DNA of 64,000 nucleotides. Origin: Rhyacophila brunnea. Lineage: Eukaryota > Arthropoda > Insecta > Trichoptera > Rhyacophilidae. Position numbers and translations under genes: made by a program. Each line of letters begins with the position of its first letter. Positions within the stretch are counted from its first letter, which is position 1. Positions 43,944 to 55,160 of the stretch are shown here, one piece after another. Below the pieces are notes generated by a model. The model was not told the origin of the DNA. It ran no database searches and saw nothing but the letters and a program-made list of their open reading frames with translations. The stretch spans positions 1 through 64,000 of the forward strand of contig JAGYXB010001616.1 of assembly GCA_022495005.1 (NCBI GenBank), read 5' to 3'.

Positions 43944-44949
43944 CTAAAGATTTTTTCAATTAGTTATAATATCTATATTTTGACAAGCGTGTTTTCAAAT
44001 TTATGTATGTTAAGTACATAGTTCCAAGATATTAGAATTATTCAAACTGAGCGATATTGTTTGTCTTTCACCGTGGTTCCGTGGAAAACGTATCTTTTCT
44101 ACGAATCATTTGTTTTTAAACTGTACCACAGACGACACACAACAAATTATCTCTATTGGTATAATAATAACGGGTGTTTTTTTTTTTGGCAAACCGACCT
44201 GTGATCCTGCACTAACTTTTTGACATAATTATGATATTTATTATAAATTATCATGAATAGAGTCATCATAAATATTATTCATATGCGTCATTCTTTAGCC
44301 AGTTGGGTTCGAGAGCAGTTGGACTCCAACAAGTGTGGTGCGGTTTACACGCTGGTGGCATCATCGGATCTTATTTAATCAAAAATGAGGCCGGAGCTGC
44401 TGGACCATGCATATAATCAATGATTTTTGACGTTATACTTCTTTTGGCGCGTTTAGTAGAGGGTAAGATTAATGCCGGCGCTCCATTGGCACGCAAGTCA
44501 GACGATTTACAGTCTTCGGACTTTTTTTCGCGTGGAGCAACCCAGATCTGCGGATTTTTTAATCCGCAATCCGCAGACCAGGCTCGTTGGATTTCAAACA
44601 TGTTTGATATTTTCCTCTCCGAGTTGCCAGACTTCGTCTGTCGATCACTATGCAAATTCGATTTGACATTTATACGCAATCATTGGGACCGAAAAAATCA
44701 GTAATTGTTTTAAACATATTCATTGATTAATTTGTTAATTTACACATAGAAAATGAGAGATTTATCAATTTTTTTTTATTCGTATTTATGAAATTCATAA
44801 AAGAAAACGTAAAACTTGGTGTTGTTTTCACTGCTATATTATTTTATGAAAGTCTACATATAAATAACACAAAATTATAGGATTATCGAAAAGAGATTAC
44901 GATAATCGAAACTTTTGACAGCTCGATTTTTTTATTCGTTCGTTGATCA
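43944..44949. other. Non-coding stretch
   Basis: Bases 44290-44700 are GC-richer and open in several frames on both strands, but no frame shows a family pattern. A hairpin (CTGCGGATT ... AATCCGCAG) lies near 44549-44577. It is probably unrecognised transposon sequence. Confidence 0.4.
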
Positions 44950-45103
44950 GAGGATAAATACTATAATTTTACGACAAATATTCCAAAATATTATAATTTT
45001 AAAGGAATCAAGACGAAAAATGTTCCTGTACTATATTTTTCAAAAATACTATTATTTTTACCCCTTTGTACTATAAACAGCATAGAAAAAGATGGCAACA
45101 CTG
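44950..45103. repeat. hAT MITE (CAGTGTTGCCATC family), 5'-truncated copy
   Basis: The right end AAAAGATGGCAACACTG and the interior (GACGAAAAATGTTCCTGTAC, ATTATAATTTTA) match the reverse complement of the copy at 8008-8221. The opposite end is lost. Confidence 0.65.
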
Positions 45104-45986
45104 GCTGTCACAGCGGCCGACTGCGCCGCCAACTTCACACCAGTCAAAACAACACCTTCAGAAATGTCTTCCCGCGGTAGTGTTTAAATATTAAAACAAT
45201 TAAAGAAAGTTTACCGGAAACCATAACACATACTCAAAATATATTTGTGATAAAAGATGACATCCTTTACTTGTGGCATTCTGCAGAAAATTGTATTCTA
45301 ACCTCAAACATTAAGACATTGGAAACTGAGAAAGATATCATATTCCAGGTAATAGTCGCTTTTAAACGTATTTTAAATATTACTCATATCAATTGTTTGT
45401 CGTGATAATATTAACATATTTTAATCCATTTTGCACTATTTCAGTTACCTATATTGTCGCGGTAGTGAAATTTTAAACACCTACTAATACTAATTAGAGG
45501 TTATGTTTTTGAACATGATTTTTACCAAAATATTTAATTTTTTTTTTCGTAAAAATATTTATAGACAAAAAATGCTCCGTGTCTGAAAAAGTTTAGGAAA
45601 CGCTGGACTGTAATGAATAACAGCATAATATTATGTTTCAATGTTATCGCGACAACATAATTTGTTGCACAATATACATAATTAACATCGGAGGATGGCG
45701 CAGCGAATTTAACAAATTATTATTTACTATTATAGAGGGGTCGGGTCATTGATAAAATGTACAAATTACATCGCCTCAGGGTGGCACCGTTAAAATGTTA
45801 AATAGCGAATATTTAGAATTTGAGCGTGACTCGAAATAGATTTGGAGAATATTTCACACTTTGTTTATAATAAACAGCAATGTGTACACTAGGTGAGTAA
45901 TACAATAAATTTTTACTGAGGATTTATTTTCGAAGGATTAAGGCTTTCGTGCACAGTAGAAGTAAACTTTAATAATAACCATTATA
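45104..45986. other. Non-coding stretch
   Basis: A GC-richer patch lies at about 45105-45180. No gene or repeat pair was recognised. Confidence 0.4.
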
Positions 45987-46618
45987 CCCCGTTTACACGT
46001 GCATGGATTTATTGTTGACAGTGTCGCGGCCATAACAAGAAAATGTATGGGTAAACACAATATATCGAACTTTAATCGGCAGAACAACGTAAGCGACACT
46101 TTTTGGTAAATTGCGTTTTAAATGGAGAACTGTTCAATATCACCTAGCGCGTAAGTGACAAAAATATTAGAGCCCGATCTCAATCGCGTGACATTTTTTA
46201 GGGTCTGCGCCTTTTAGCGTTTTAACTTGTATCGCATTATAAAGTAGAGCAAAACAACGTAACCGACGTTATTTGATAGTGTAAGCTACGGTACGGTTTA
46301 TTCGGTGGTCCGTCTGGTAGTGAGTTGTGCGAAAACCGATTTGGGAGCAAAGCTCGCGCCGTCCAGTAAAACTGGCTGAGATAAAACAAACCTGGTAATA
46401 GAGTTTATTAAACAATAATTACCCGCCGTTCCATCTCACTACTGTCGGAATAATCTACGAAGAATAGTATCTTCCTGTAGATTTTTGAAATGTTAAAAAT
46501 GTATATAAAATGTATACTGAAAATTTGGATTCTTTGAATGAATCCACTAATGTCGTGATTCGGAATGTTTTCAGAAACGTAAGTAAGTTCAACTTGGGTT
46601 TTCATATACCAAAAAAGA

Positions 46619-47830
46619 TAATAGTGTTCTTTTTGCGAGAAAGTAACAAATATGTCTGGTGACGAGACGAGAGACTTCGGCTAATTGAAACGGATACTTA
46701 CAAATGTCACCTTACCGTAAAGGATAAATGCAAGGAGATGTTCTTTAATGATCTGGCCAAAAGTAAAAATCACAATGACGTTTTGTGCGCAAGTTTTGAC
46801 CTCGAGAAGGTGCTAAACACTCCTTAGTCGAAATACGCACACTATAATGAAAGTATCTACGAAAGTGGAACAAATAATGGATACTTACTGCTTTTTATGG
46901 GGTGAAACTGGTGGTAAACGTGGCAGTAATGAGATCTCCGCAATCATGCACAAATCTTTGGACAGGACTGACAAAGCGGGAAAAAATCAAGGAATTATTA
47001 TACTGTGATTGGTCAGAATAAGAACCGGGCAACACTGGGTATGCTATCTTATTTTATGAAAAATTCAACTTTCATTGAATTGATAGAAATACATTTTCTA
47101 TTACCAGTGGGTCTATTCTGTATTTATCGACCGCTAAAGTGATAAAGTGATAAATATTATCAAACTTAGGGTAGGTTTGTATTATAGAATTAGCATTAAT
47201 TGGAACAATTACAATACGTTGATTGTAATTGTTGCAATAAGTACTAACACTTTTATATAAACCTACCCTAAGTTTGATAATATCTATCACTTTAGCGGTC
47301 GATAAGTATAGAATAGACCCACTGGTCGTACTACGATGCCGGTCGATTCCATTCATGCGACAATTGAGTCATTTATATTCAGAGTAGTTTGGGCACTATC
47401 AGAATGACCCACCATCATTTCCAACGCTAGGTCATCATGTCATATGCAGAATTCCGTGACTGGAAATCTTTCGCTGCTACTTGCATTCCTTCAAAGCTCA
47501 AAATTAAATTTGGTGAATTACGAAAGGCATAATTTAAAAAACTTACCAAATATTGTACCTACTCTGGTGACTGTAGGACTAAACTGTTAGACCTAGAAAA
47601 TGTCATCAGATCCCGATCAAGTGCTGTGATGCTTTAAGCGCAGCCACCCTTGCTGTATAGTGCTAAATCACCAATAACGGAGATCGAGTATAACGATCTT
47701 AAAAGTCTCTGTGTTAAATGTAATATCCCTCAGAGATGACGGATGAGTTTATGAAACTGCCACATGGATTATCAGTGGAAGATACTTTACCGGAATCCGA
47801 CCAGGAAGATGTGAATGAGGATAATACAGC
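46619..47830 (+). pseudogene. DUF7869-type transposase-like gene, stops and insertion
   Basis: Ordered fragments are KCHLTVKDKCKEMFFNDLAK (about 46700), ASFDLEKVLNTP (about 46790), YAHYNESIYESGTNNGY (about 46835), LYCDWSGQNKNRATLGML (about 47000), FIELIEIHFLLP (up to 47104), DSIHATIE (about 47345) and IEYNDLKSLC (about 47687). The FDLEKVL, CD..GQNKN and D.IH..IE blocks correspond to YDLQAVL, SDN..GQNKN and D.VH..IE in the 22917-24461 copy, so the two are the same family but well separated. Stops, frame changes and an inserted palindromic MITE (47105-47324) inactivate it. Confidence 0.7.
47105..47324. mobile_element. Palindromic MITE inside the DUF7869-type gene
   Basis: The tips CAGTGGGTCTATTCTGTA and TATAGAATAGACCCACTG are inverted, and the arms (CGACCGCTAAAGTGATA, CAAACTTAGGGTAGGTTT) extend about 90 bp with a loop of about 40 bp. 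Removing it brings the flanking transposase-like sequence back into alignment with its family, so it is a later insertion. The target duplication is short or absent. Confidence 0.8.
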
Positions 47831-48702
47831 GATTACTGCTTAAAAATGTGGGACAATATTTTTTTTGTAAAACTGAATAGTTGATTACAATTTTATTTTA
47901 TCATAATTAGTAGGTCCCTATATTTAATTATGTACGAGTAGATACGTACCTATTTCATTTTGAAAAATAACAATACCTGATAATATTAATAATATAAGCG
48001 AAACCTTAAAAATACCAATCATTTATTTTTATTTTACCTATATGTGATTAAGTATCTACAAGCAAAAATATTAATTTAAAAAGACAAAGTATTTTTAATT
48101 TATTTAACAACGCCCCCTTAGTAAAATAAATGGGTGCTTATGTTATTTATTTTAATACTTAATTAGTAATGCCCTGTCATGATAATTAGCATGAAATTTA
48201 TAAATAAATACGACTACGCCAAATAGCGTAAGCGACATGCCTGGAAAAAATATCGCGTCGTAGACATAAGCAAAACAGCGTTACCGCCACTATCTCGAAA
48301 ACTAAAAGCACTAATGCAATTGTTTTATAATTTCCGTATAGGCAGTAACCAATTATTATTAACCACATTAACAGAATTCATTTTTGGAACTAATTACGGA
48401 AATAATTTTAAAAAAACCTTCTCTAAAATTTATGAATTGTCGCTTACGTTGTTCTGCCGATTAAGGGTCGATATTATCCTGCAGTTGCATACAAGGCAAA
48501 AAAACGAACTACGAACAAATTTTCAGGTTGACCGATTCTCACTACCTGTCCAATAGTACTAAATAGTACAATGAAATGACATCATCGCGTCTCGCTCACT
48601 CTTAAAGAATGCGATTGGAGAGACAGCCAGCACTTTTACGTGTAAACGATAGTTTAAAAACTCAATATTGCTGCCAGTAAATCCATGCACGTGTACAGGC
48701 GC

Positions 48703-49422
48703 TATATTACATTAAGATCATTAGGTAATGCAAATTAACCATTTCAATCGTGTTAAAATAATATAACGTACCCAAAAATTATTTTGTACTATTTTAGAAC
48801 CAGGAAATTGTCTTTTCATGCCGAAGAAAGATTTACATTTAATATGTATGACCATGTAAATAATTCATTGCTCTGACAAAAAAAAAACATTTTAGTTAAC
48901 TGTTCCGAATGTTCTAAATTATTTGAAATTTTTCACGATATGTCTCGGGTTCACTGCATTCGAATTGAAAGAACACTTCCTCGAAAGTCATACCGCCCTG
49001 ATAATAATATTTATATTTCGTTCCTTCCATTTTACACTACCATGGCCAACTCTTGGAGAATATTTAGCTAAATGTGTAACACATTCTTACTAATTTATTA
49101 TTCTATCCAATGAGATCAGAATCAATACAAGAGGTCTGTTTAATGAGTGTTGATTAATAAAATTATAGCACTCGCCACCGATTAAGTCGGCAGGAATGAT
49201 CACAAAACACAACACGTTCTGTTAAATTACAAAAAAGTATGTCAGCGTCCATAGCAGATAAAATAGGAATATTATTTACATATAAAATGAGAACATTGTT
49301 TAAATTTTATTAAGAGATTATCATTTGATAGATTACGATGTATGTATTTTACCATCACCACGCTAAATCTAAACGCGTTCGTCTGTTTTCAATGGGAGGG
49401 AATGCAGTGTTAAGATGCTGAA
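48703..49422. other. AT-rich non-coding stretch
   Basis: No gene or repeat pair was recognised. Confidence 0.4.
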
Positions 49423-49430
49423 GCGGGAGG

Positions 49431-49960
49431 CAGTGACGTCCCTAGAGAAAATGCCGCCCCTGAGCAGCGCCAATAAACTGCCCCATTTTTTTATACAGTA
49501 TTTTTATTATCCTTTCATGACTCCAATATCTAAGAAATGTGTTGTATGGATACTTCATCTTTTGTATGGACACAACTTTCAAAACTCGCGAGTGACTGGC
49601 AAAAATATATGGATAAATTTATTAGGTTAGTATGTACATATCTACAATTAAAATATAATTCGCAAATCCACACGTGTCATTGCTGATCATCAAAGACGTG
49701 ACGTCCAAGAACTACGGAAGTAAACTAGACATCGCGAACTCGACAACAAAATTACATTCCTGTTAAACCTTCCATGTTAATTAATATATTTTGTTTCCAA
49801 CCAGTGAACTCAATTTTTTAATGAAAACATATTCCCGTTATTACTAAGTTTATGTACCTATTTCTATATATACCTAATGATTATCCTCGATTTGCCGCCC
49901 TTCGAGCAACTGCCGCCCCCAAGCGATGCTCAATCTGCCTACCCCGACGGGACGTCACTG
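49431..49960. mobile_element. Non-autonomous hAT element, CAGTGACGTCCC tips
   Basis: The tips CAGTGACGTCCC are exact inverted repeats, and GCGGGAGG flanks both sides (49423-49430 and 49961-49968), an exact 8-bp duplication. TGCCGCCC words repeat near both ends. The interior has no transposase pattern. Confidence 0.93.
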
Positions 49961-50020
49961 GCGGGAGGGAAACCGCACGCCAGCTTATAGAAGACAGACT
50001 CTAGTATTGTTACCCATTAG

Positions 50021-50142
50021 GTTGAGCAAGTAGCCAACATCCATTTCTCGTAAACATAAAAATCTGTTAATTGTACATACAAACCTCCACTATGTCGAGG
50101 CCCATTTATGATCTGCTGTGAATCGGACACGGTTAAAAAAAA
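50021..50142 (+). mobile_element. SINE 3' fragment
   Basis: TAGGTTGAGCAAGTAGCC, ACATCCATTTCTCGTAAA, ACAAACCTCCACT and CGGACACGGTTAAAA match, in order, the body and 3' end of the SINE at 28201-28444, with a short A-run. The tRNA-like head is missing. Confidence 0.75.
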
Positions 50143-50639
50143 CATGTGCATAAAAATATACATAATATGTATTTAAAATGTAGGTATCTATGAACCTAGA
50201 CGGCGTTTACGTGGTGAAACACCGTCATAGTGGTTTTGGTCTTGTTTTTGTACCCAGCGCGCGCATAGTAGATACTAGATACGTACTTACATTATGTGCA
50301 AATACACCAACAAACAAGCATGAGTGGCCATATTTCCGGAAATGTTTCATCGGCAGTAGCGACGAGTGGTCTCGTGGAATGTTGTTTTGACATACGTATA
50401 CGAATTAAACTTACCAGTCAGTTTAGGTGGACGTTACTATATTATAGTATAGCTCATTCGGTGTGCTTTCTTATGTACCTATATACGGCGATGACGCTAT
50501 AGTCACCAGCTCTACAAAGGGTTTGATAAGCCCGACATCGTCAGATTAATCAAAACCCAGCATATACGATAGACCGCCCACATGACACATATCGATGAAC
50601 AAACACGGGCAATAATTAATCGCTCCATAGGAAAACGAA
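50143..50639. other. Non-coding stretch
   Basis: Open frames at 50190-50390 and 50296-50502 have no recognised pattern. Confidence 0.4.
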
Positions 50640-50880
50640 ATGCGGTAAAACCACAACTTCAATGGCTTGATGGCCTTACAAAGGCACTCGCGAGCTCAAG
50701 GAATGATCGACTGGAGACGAAAAGTGGAGGCCAGCACGGAGTAAAGGAGTCTCTTTGAGGCGGCCACTCCAGACTGTAGTGCCAGAAAGGAATGAATGTA
50801 GAGTGGAGGCCAGCACGGAGTAAAGGAGTCTCTTTGAGGCGGCCACTCCAGACTGTAGTGCCAGAAAGGAATGAATGTAG
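50640..50880 (+). pseudogene. Non-LTR retrotransposon ORF2 tail, duplicated end
   Basis: Across frames the translation reads LQWLDGLTKAL, then DWRRKVEAST, a stop, RSLFEAATPDCSARKE. This fits the extreme C-terminus of insect non-LTR polyproteins (RWLDDV..D, then W...A.DR..WR.....A.P). The last 79 bases are exactly duplicated in tandem. Confidence 0.65.
50723..50880. repeat. Exact tandem duplication, 2 x 79 bp
   Basis: AGTGGAGGCCAGCACGGAG ... GGAATGAATGTAG at 50723-50801 is repeated without any visible change at 50802-50880. Confidence 0.92.
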
Positions 50881-51008
50881 GTATACCAATAATTAATTTA
50901 ATAATATTAGTTACTTATTTTTCTTTGCACCTCACGTCATATTGTGAACGTCTCACACATATAATTTTAATAAACGGATTTGAATGATACCAAACAAGGA
51001 GAATAAAG

Positions 51009-52637
51009 GCCCACCCACATTGAGGTGCATGTCACGGTGCTTGTCGCCTGCTGTCACGGGCTGCCGCTACGGGGGAAAAGTGTGTAATGTCATTGTTCTT
51101 GGTGTTTAAAATCGTATCAGACTGATGCTCCCATCCCGTAGTACATTTTGAAACTTTAAACCAGGGGGGGGCAAACTTTTTGGATGGAGGGCCAAATTCA
51201 AGAATTCAAAATGAGCGGCGGGCCGCAAGTAAAATACCATTTTTAGATATACTTACACTATTTATTATCACAAAAAATAAACATTACAAAAAAAATAATG
51301 AGAAGAATGAAACTGTTGTACATTTTTTAACATTTTTTTTTAAATTCAGGTGTTAATTTTGTAGTTGATATTCTCAAAACTGCTTGTAAATGGGCATCGG
51401 AGATATTTGATCGTGAAGAATTTTTATTTAGGTTCATGATCGAAAATGTTTGTTCACATTATATAGGTTGATCCAAAAATAACGAAAATTTTTATTGCAT
51501 AATCTTTAAGTTGGTTCAATTTGTCTGAATTAAGGGCATTGTAAAATTTGGAGATTTCTTCACGACGATGCAATTCTCTTAAATCAGTTGTAGCTCTGTC
51601 GGTACACTATCAATATCTATTGAAAATGGATCGCGTACTATTGCTAAACTTGTCTCAATTTTTCGGAAGTCACGAAATCTTTGTGAAAAATCGTTTATAT
51701 TCTGGTTTATTCAGCAACTTCAAAGTTGGAAAGTGGTCCAAGTTGTTATTCGATATTTGTCGAAGGAATAACTTGAGTTTTAAAAAATCCATTCAAACTG
51801 TTTACCATATCATGGGCATATATTTTTTTTCTTGCAACGCGGAGTTAAAAGTATTTAAATGTGTCACGATGTTCAACGTAGAAACAAGTGGTTACATAGT
51901 GTGAGACGAGATGCAAGGAAGACGTACTGAGATAATACATTTACAAAACAACAAATTCTTCAAATTTTAATCTATTGTCAATATTTTTATAAAAATATAT
52001 AAAAAAGTTATTCGTAATCAGAAGTACAATTAATGATGGCGGGCCGCAAAAAAATACCCGGCGGGCCACATGCGGCCCGCGGGCCGCAGTTTGCCCTCCC
52101 CTGCTTGAAACGAACATTGTCAGTTGGCAAAATCTGCCGCCATCATTAAAACAAGAATGAGCGCACTTCACGTTGAACTTCACTGCATCGGCACCTGCAT
52201 GATTCAATGAACGACAATTGAACGTTTTTATCATATTCCACATGCCAACACTTTTCGTCTGTTACGTCAAACTGTCAACCTGACGTTCTTTTTTGTTTTT
52301 AGCAGTTGGCACTATGTATTTTCTATGAGAATGTTGTCTATTATATTATATGGTCTGCAGGCTGTGTTCTATTATCTATGAATGTCATGTCGCATGTATT
52401 TTAACGTACGCACACGTAGAAACTGTTAAAATTAATTGAAATTAGCATGAATAATTAATAATAATTCAAATTACTAATACATTATAGTAGGCAGTCTTCA
52501 TAAGTGTCATTATTCAGTGAATTTACTAGATGGTTGGTGCACGTTCAAAATATTCTGCAAAATGACGAAACCATAGACATTTTTGTCGCCATGAGTTCAC
52601 GTGATAATCCGCGACATGCACCCCAATGTGGGTGGGC
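51009..52637. mobile_element. DNA element with GCCCACCCACATT ends, hosting a nested hAT
   Basis: Terminal inverted repeats of about 29 bp: GCCCACCCACATTGAGGTGC left, reading inward GCCCACCCACATTGGGGTGC from the right. The hAT element at 51162-52103 lies inside. Target duplication is unclear, and the remaining interior is non-coding. Confidence 0.75.
51162..52103. mobile_element. hAT-Charlie-like element with GGGCCGC-rich tips
   Basis: The tips read CAGGGGGGGGCAAACTTTTT left and, inward from the right, CAGGGGAGGGCAAACTGCGG. The flanks CTTTAAAC and CTTGAAAC are an 8-bp duplication with one change. GCGGGCCGC motifs sit near both ends. These tips resemble the hAT-Charlie group known from many animals. 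An internal 118-codon frame (51548-51904) has no pattern I can assign. Confidence 0.85.
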
Positions 52638-53031
52638 AGCGCCATCTTTAGTTAATAAAGCCTGAGCATGTAGTTTTGCACAAGCAACGAGTGGTCCACT
52701 GTTCAGCTGTCAAAATCAGATCCCAGATTGCTTGACATATTATTGATTCGCCCTTTCTCGTTTCAAATTGAATTATAAAAAATTCTCAAATCAAATATAT
52801 TAATAAATTATAAATAATATACATTCCTGTTATTCATCAGCTGTCAAAGTCAGACTAGTCCTTCACACAAAAACCGGTGGTAATATCGATTTCTAAAAAA
52901 TATGTACCATTGATCTATTCTATACATTACATTTGGAGGTGTGTTATTGCTAGTGTATTATCATCATGTAACTTATCTATTCAAATCACACCATTCCCTG
53001 TGTGAACACGACAGACGCGTCAGTATGAGCA
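52638..53031. other. Non-coding stretch
   Basis: Nothing is recognised apart from two CAGCTGTCAAA words (52704 and 52839). Confidence 0.4.
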
Positions 53032-53039
53032 CTCTATAG

Positions 53040-53622
53040 CAGTGGCGAAGGGTGGAGGTAGGCTGTTAAGATTCGCTATAAATAGTGCACACTAAACTTT
53101 GTTAGTCATATGTATTTGTTTTTATTGAACTAAGACTACAATTTACAGATGGTGTTAGTTAGTTTTTAAAAATCAATTAAACCCTGCCCAAACAAAACCA
53201 TAATAGTTTTGGCCTAATTTGGGCGATACGACAAAATTGTGCACACTTTTTCATTCATAGTTATTTGTTTTCGTTGGATTAAAGATACATATTATACATA
53301 TTGTTGGTTCATTTTTTTAATTCATTAAGCCCTGCCTGAACCAAACTATAATAAATAAAAAATATTATTCTATCTATAAAATATTCAAAGTTATGTATGA
53401 TTTAATTGCATAATTTTAAATATTTTATAGATAGACATGTATTTTTTGACTATTATCTATTATGGCTTGGTTTCTCAGGGCTTAATTGAATTTTAAAAAC
53501 TAACCAACACTTTCTGTAAATTGTAGTCTTATTTCAATGAAAACATATACGTATGTCTGAAAAAGTTTAATGTGCACTATTTATGGCGGATCTTAACAGC
53601 CTACCTCCACCCTTCGCCACTG
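53040..53622. mobile_element. hAT-type foldback MITE, complete copy of the CAGTGGCGAAG family
   Basis: The tips CAGTGGCGAAGGGTGGAGG are exactly inverted at the right (CCTCCACCCTTCGCCACTG). The arms extend about 170 bp. CTCTATAG flanks both sides (53032-53039 and 53623-53630), an exact 8-bp duplication. Inner parts hold further decayed arm copies. Relatives lie at 67-414, 6048-6480 and 55141-56305. Confidence 0.95.
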
Positions 53623-53630
53623 CTCTATAG

Positions 53631-54471
53631 AATCTATGGCAATCTACAGGCAATGAAAGGTCATCCATAGACAACAGCGGGAGGGGCGGAAAAAGTAGGA
53701 CCAGTCGTTGTGAATGTATCGGCTTTCTACTTCAGTCGACAATGGGGTGTGCCAGTTTAAAACCATCGACAACATGAAAACGAATGAAAAACTGAAGACT
53801 GCGAATTTATTGTTTGAGAATTTAAATAAATTTTAAATTGTGCAGTACGTACATTTTCGCATGAAACAATAAATTATTATCTGGAATATATTATATTTAT
53901 TATGTTGGCTCTATGATAAACTACATTGTCCACTTTTTGTTTCTATGTTTTAAAATATTATAATCAGAGACAACGCCCGAAATGAAAAAACATCAACGGA
54001 AAAGAATTGGAAGAACAAAATGTGTAGTCATTAATTACGGAGCCTCAAGGCTTTTCCAGTTTTTGACATTATTAAAAAAACGACAATGCGAATGGCCATT
54101 TAAAATATACACGCATTCAGCAAAATATTAAGAAATCTAACCACTACACGCTCAACGATGATTATTGTCATAAGATGAAGCTGTTTTGTTTGGACTACTT
54201 TCAGAAATGAATCCCCGACCGGTTCAAATCCAAAACGGCACACGATTATAACAGAGTTATTACCTAATAATTTCCAAAATTGTAGACCGGTTGTTAAAAT
54301 CGATCAATGATCTTGTAATTTTAAAATGATTTATATACCATAAGTACGTTACGCTGCAACGGCCGGTTCTCTCGATTTCCCACTATCGTTGTACCAAATG
54401 CACAAACTAACAATCACCTAACATTATAATTAATCAACATTTTGTAGGCAGTACGTCGCCTTTGTCTTGCT
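53631..54471. other. Non-coding stretch
   Basis: No supported gene was found. The patch near 54190-54260 reads IPDRFKSKTAHDYNRVI in one frame but I cannot assign it. Confidence 0.4.
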
Positions 54472-55029
54472 TAGGGATGTCAAAAAGTCTCGATATTTTT
54501 CTTTCGACATAATATATCTACGTATCAATCAATGTTCCCACCTACATGTGCCCGCACACATGTTTTCATCCCCCGCACAGTCTTCAAATATTGTAAAAGA
54601 AAGTTTCCTTTGCCAGATTTTAGTTTTGCTCGAATACACGAAACCATCACATATTATATAGTACAAGTATACTTATTTTTATTATTGATAGAAAAAAATC
54701 AATAATGTACCTAAAAGGAGTAGATGTGCTATTTCAAATGTGATCATTAAGAAGAAATCCTGCGATAAATTTAAATTGGAATGGCTCTCTGAAATCGTTG
54801 AAACAATAATGCTATGCCATCTTCAATGCATTCGCAAAAAGTAAGAATTGACCGAAATTAATAAATACCTTAAACATGATATAAGTTTGTATAAAGGTGA
54901 CGGGTGACAACAACACTAGTTACGCCAATGCTCAGATGCATTGATGATCCGCACACACAATAGAAAAATTAGAGGGAACGTTGGATCAATATAATTTTGT
55001 CGCGTCAGAAATGCCGCCTATTCGACGCT
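54472..55029. other. Possible left end of an old hAT element
   Basis: TAGGGATGTCAAAAAGTC at 54472 resembles the inverse of 57565-57590 (CTTTTGACATCCCTG), which could bracket a 3.1-kb hAT. A frame near 54710-54840 reads KKKSCDKFKLEWLSEIVET, a possible transposase N-terminus. The flanking 8 bases do not match, so this is weak. Confidence 0.3.
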
Positions 55030-55100
55030 TGCATTCTGACGGTGCCGCTTTACGGTAGCGAATCATGGCACCAGAGCAACCGTATGCTGAGCGTCAGTAG
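55030..55100 (+). pseudogene. Non-LTR reverse transcriptase fragment
   Basis: ILTVPLYGSESWHQSNRML matches the pattern VVPTLLYGSETW that follows the reverse-transcriptase domain in many insect non-LTR elements. The fragment is only about 70 bp and is bounded by a micro-tandem repeat. Confidence 0.5.
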
Positions 55101-55160
55101 CGACGGATACTGGGTGTCAGTAGCGACGGATACTGGGTGTCAGTAGCGAAGAATGGAGGT
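55093..55160. repeat. Tandem repeat of a 23-bp unit at a transposon border
   Basis: GTCAGTAGCGACGGATACTG recurs at 55093, 55116 and 55139. The third unit passes directly into the tip of the foldback element (CAGTAGCGAAGAATGG). Confidence 0.85.

Larger units (their letters stand above)
46075..48471 (+). mobile_element. Second DUF7869-type transposon, nested in a MITE
   Basis: The ends are inverted repeats of about 35 bp (TTAATCGGCAGAACAACGTA with AGCGACA inward). The likely target duplication is 2-3 bp (TA or TAT), judged against the uninterrupted MITE copy at 29983-30386. Variants of AACAACGTAAGCGACA repeat inward from both ends (near 46090, 46149, 46253, 48225 and 48267), as in CACTA-like subterminal arrays. 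It carries a decayed transposase-like gene. Terminal bases are TCGA rather than CAC, so the assignment to CACTA is tentative. Confidence 0.7.
45987..48702. repeat. MITE with CCCCGTTTACAC ends, copy 3, interrupted
   Basis: The left part (45987-46074) and right part (48472-48702) match copies at 20963-21360 and 29983-30386. They are separated by a 2.4-kb element. Copy 2 supplies the uninterrupted sequence at the insertion point. Confidence 0.8.

Noticed and set aside
44371..44704. Overlapping open frames of 94-102 codons on both strands
   Set aside because: Neither strand shows a recognisable motif or splice context. Simultaneous openness on both strands reflects composition.
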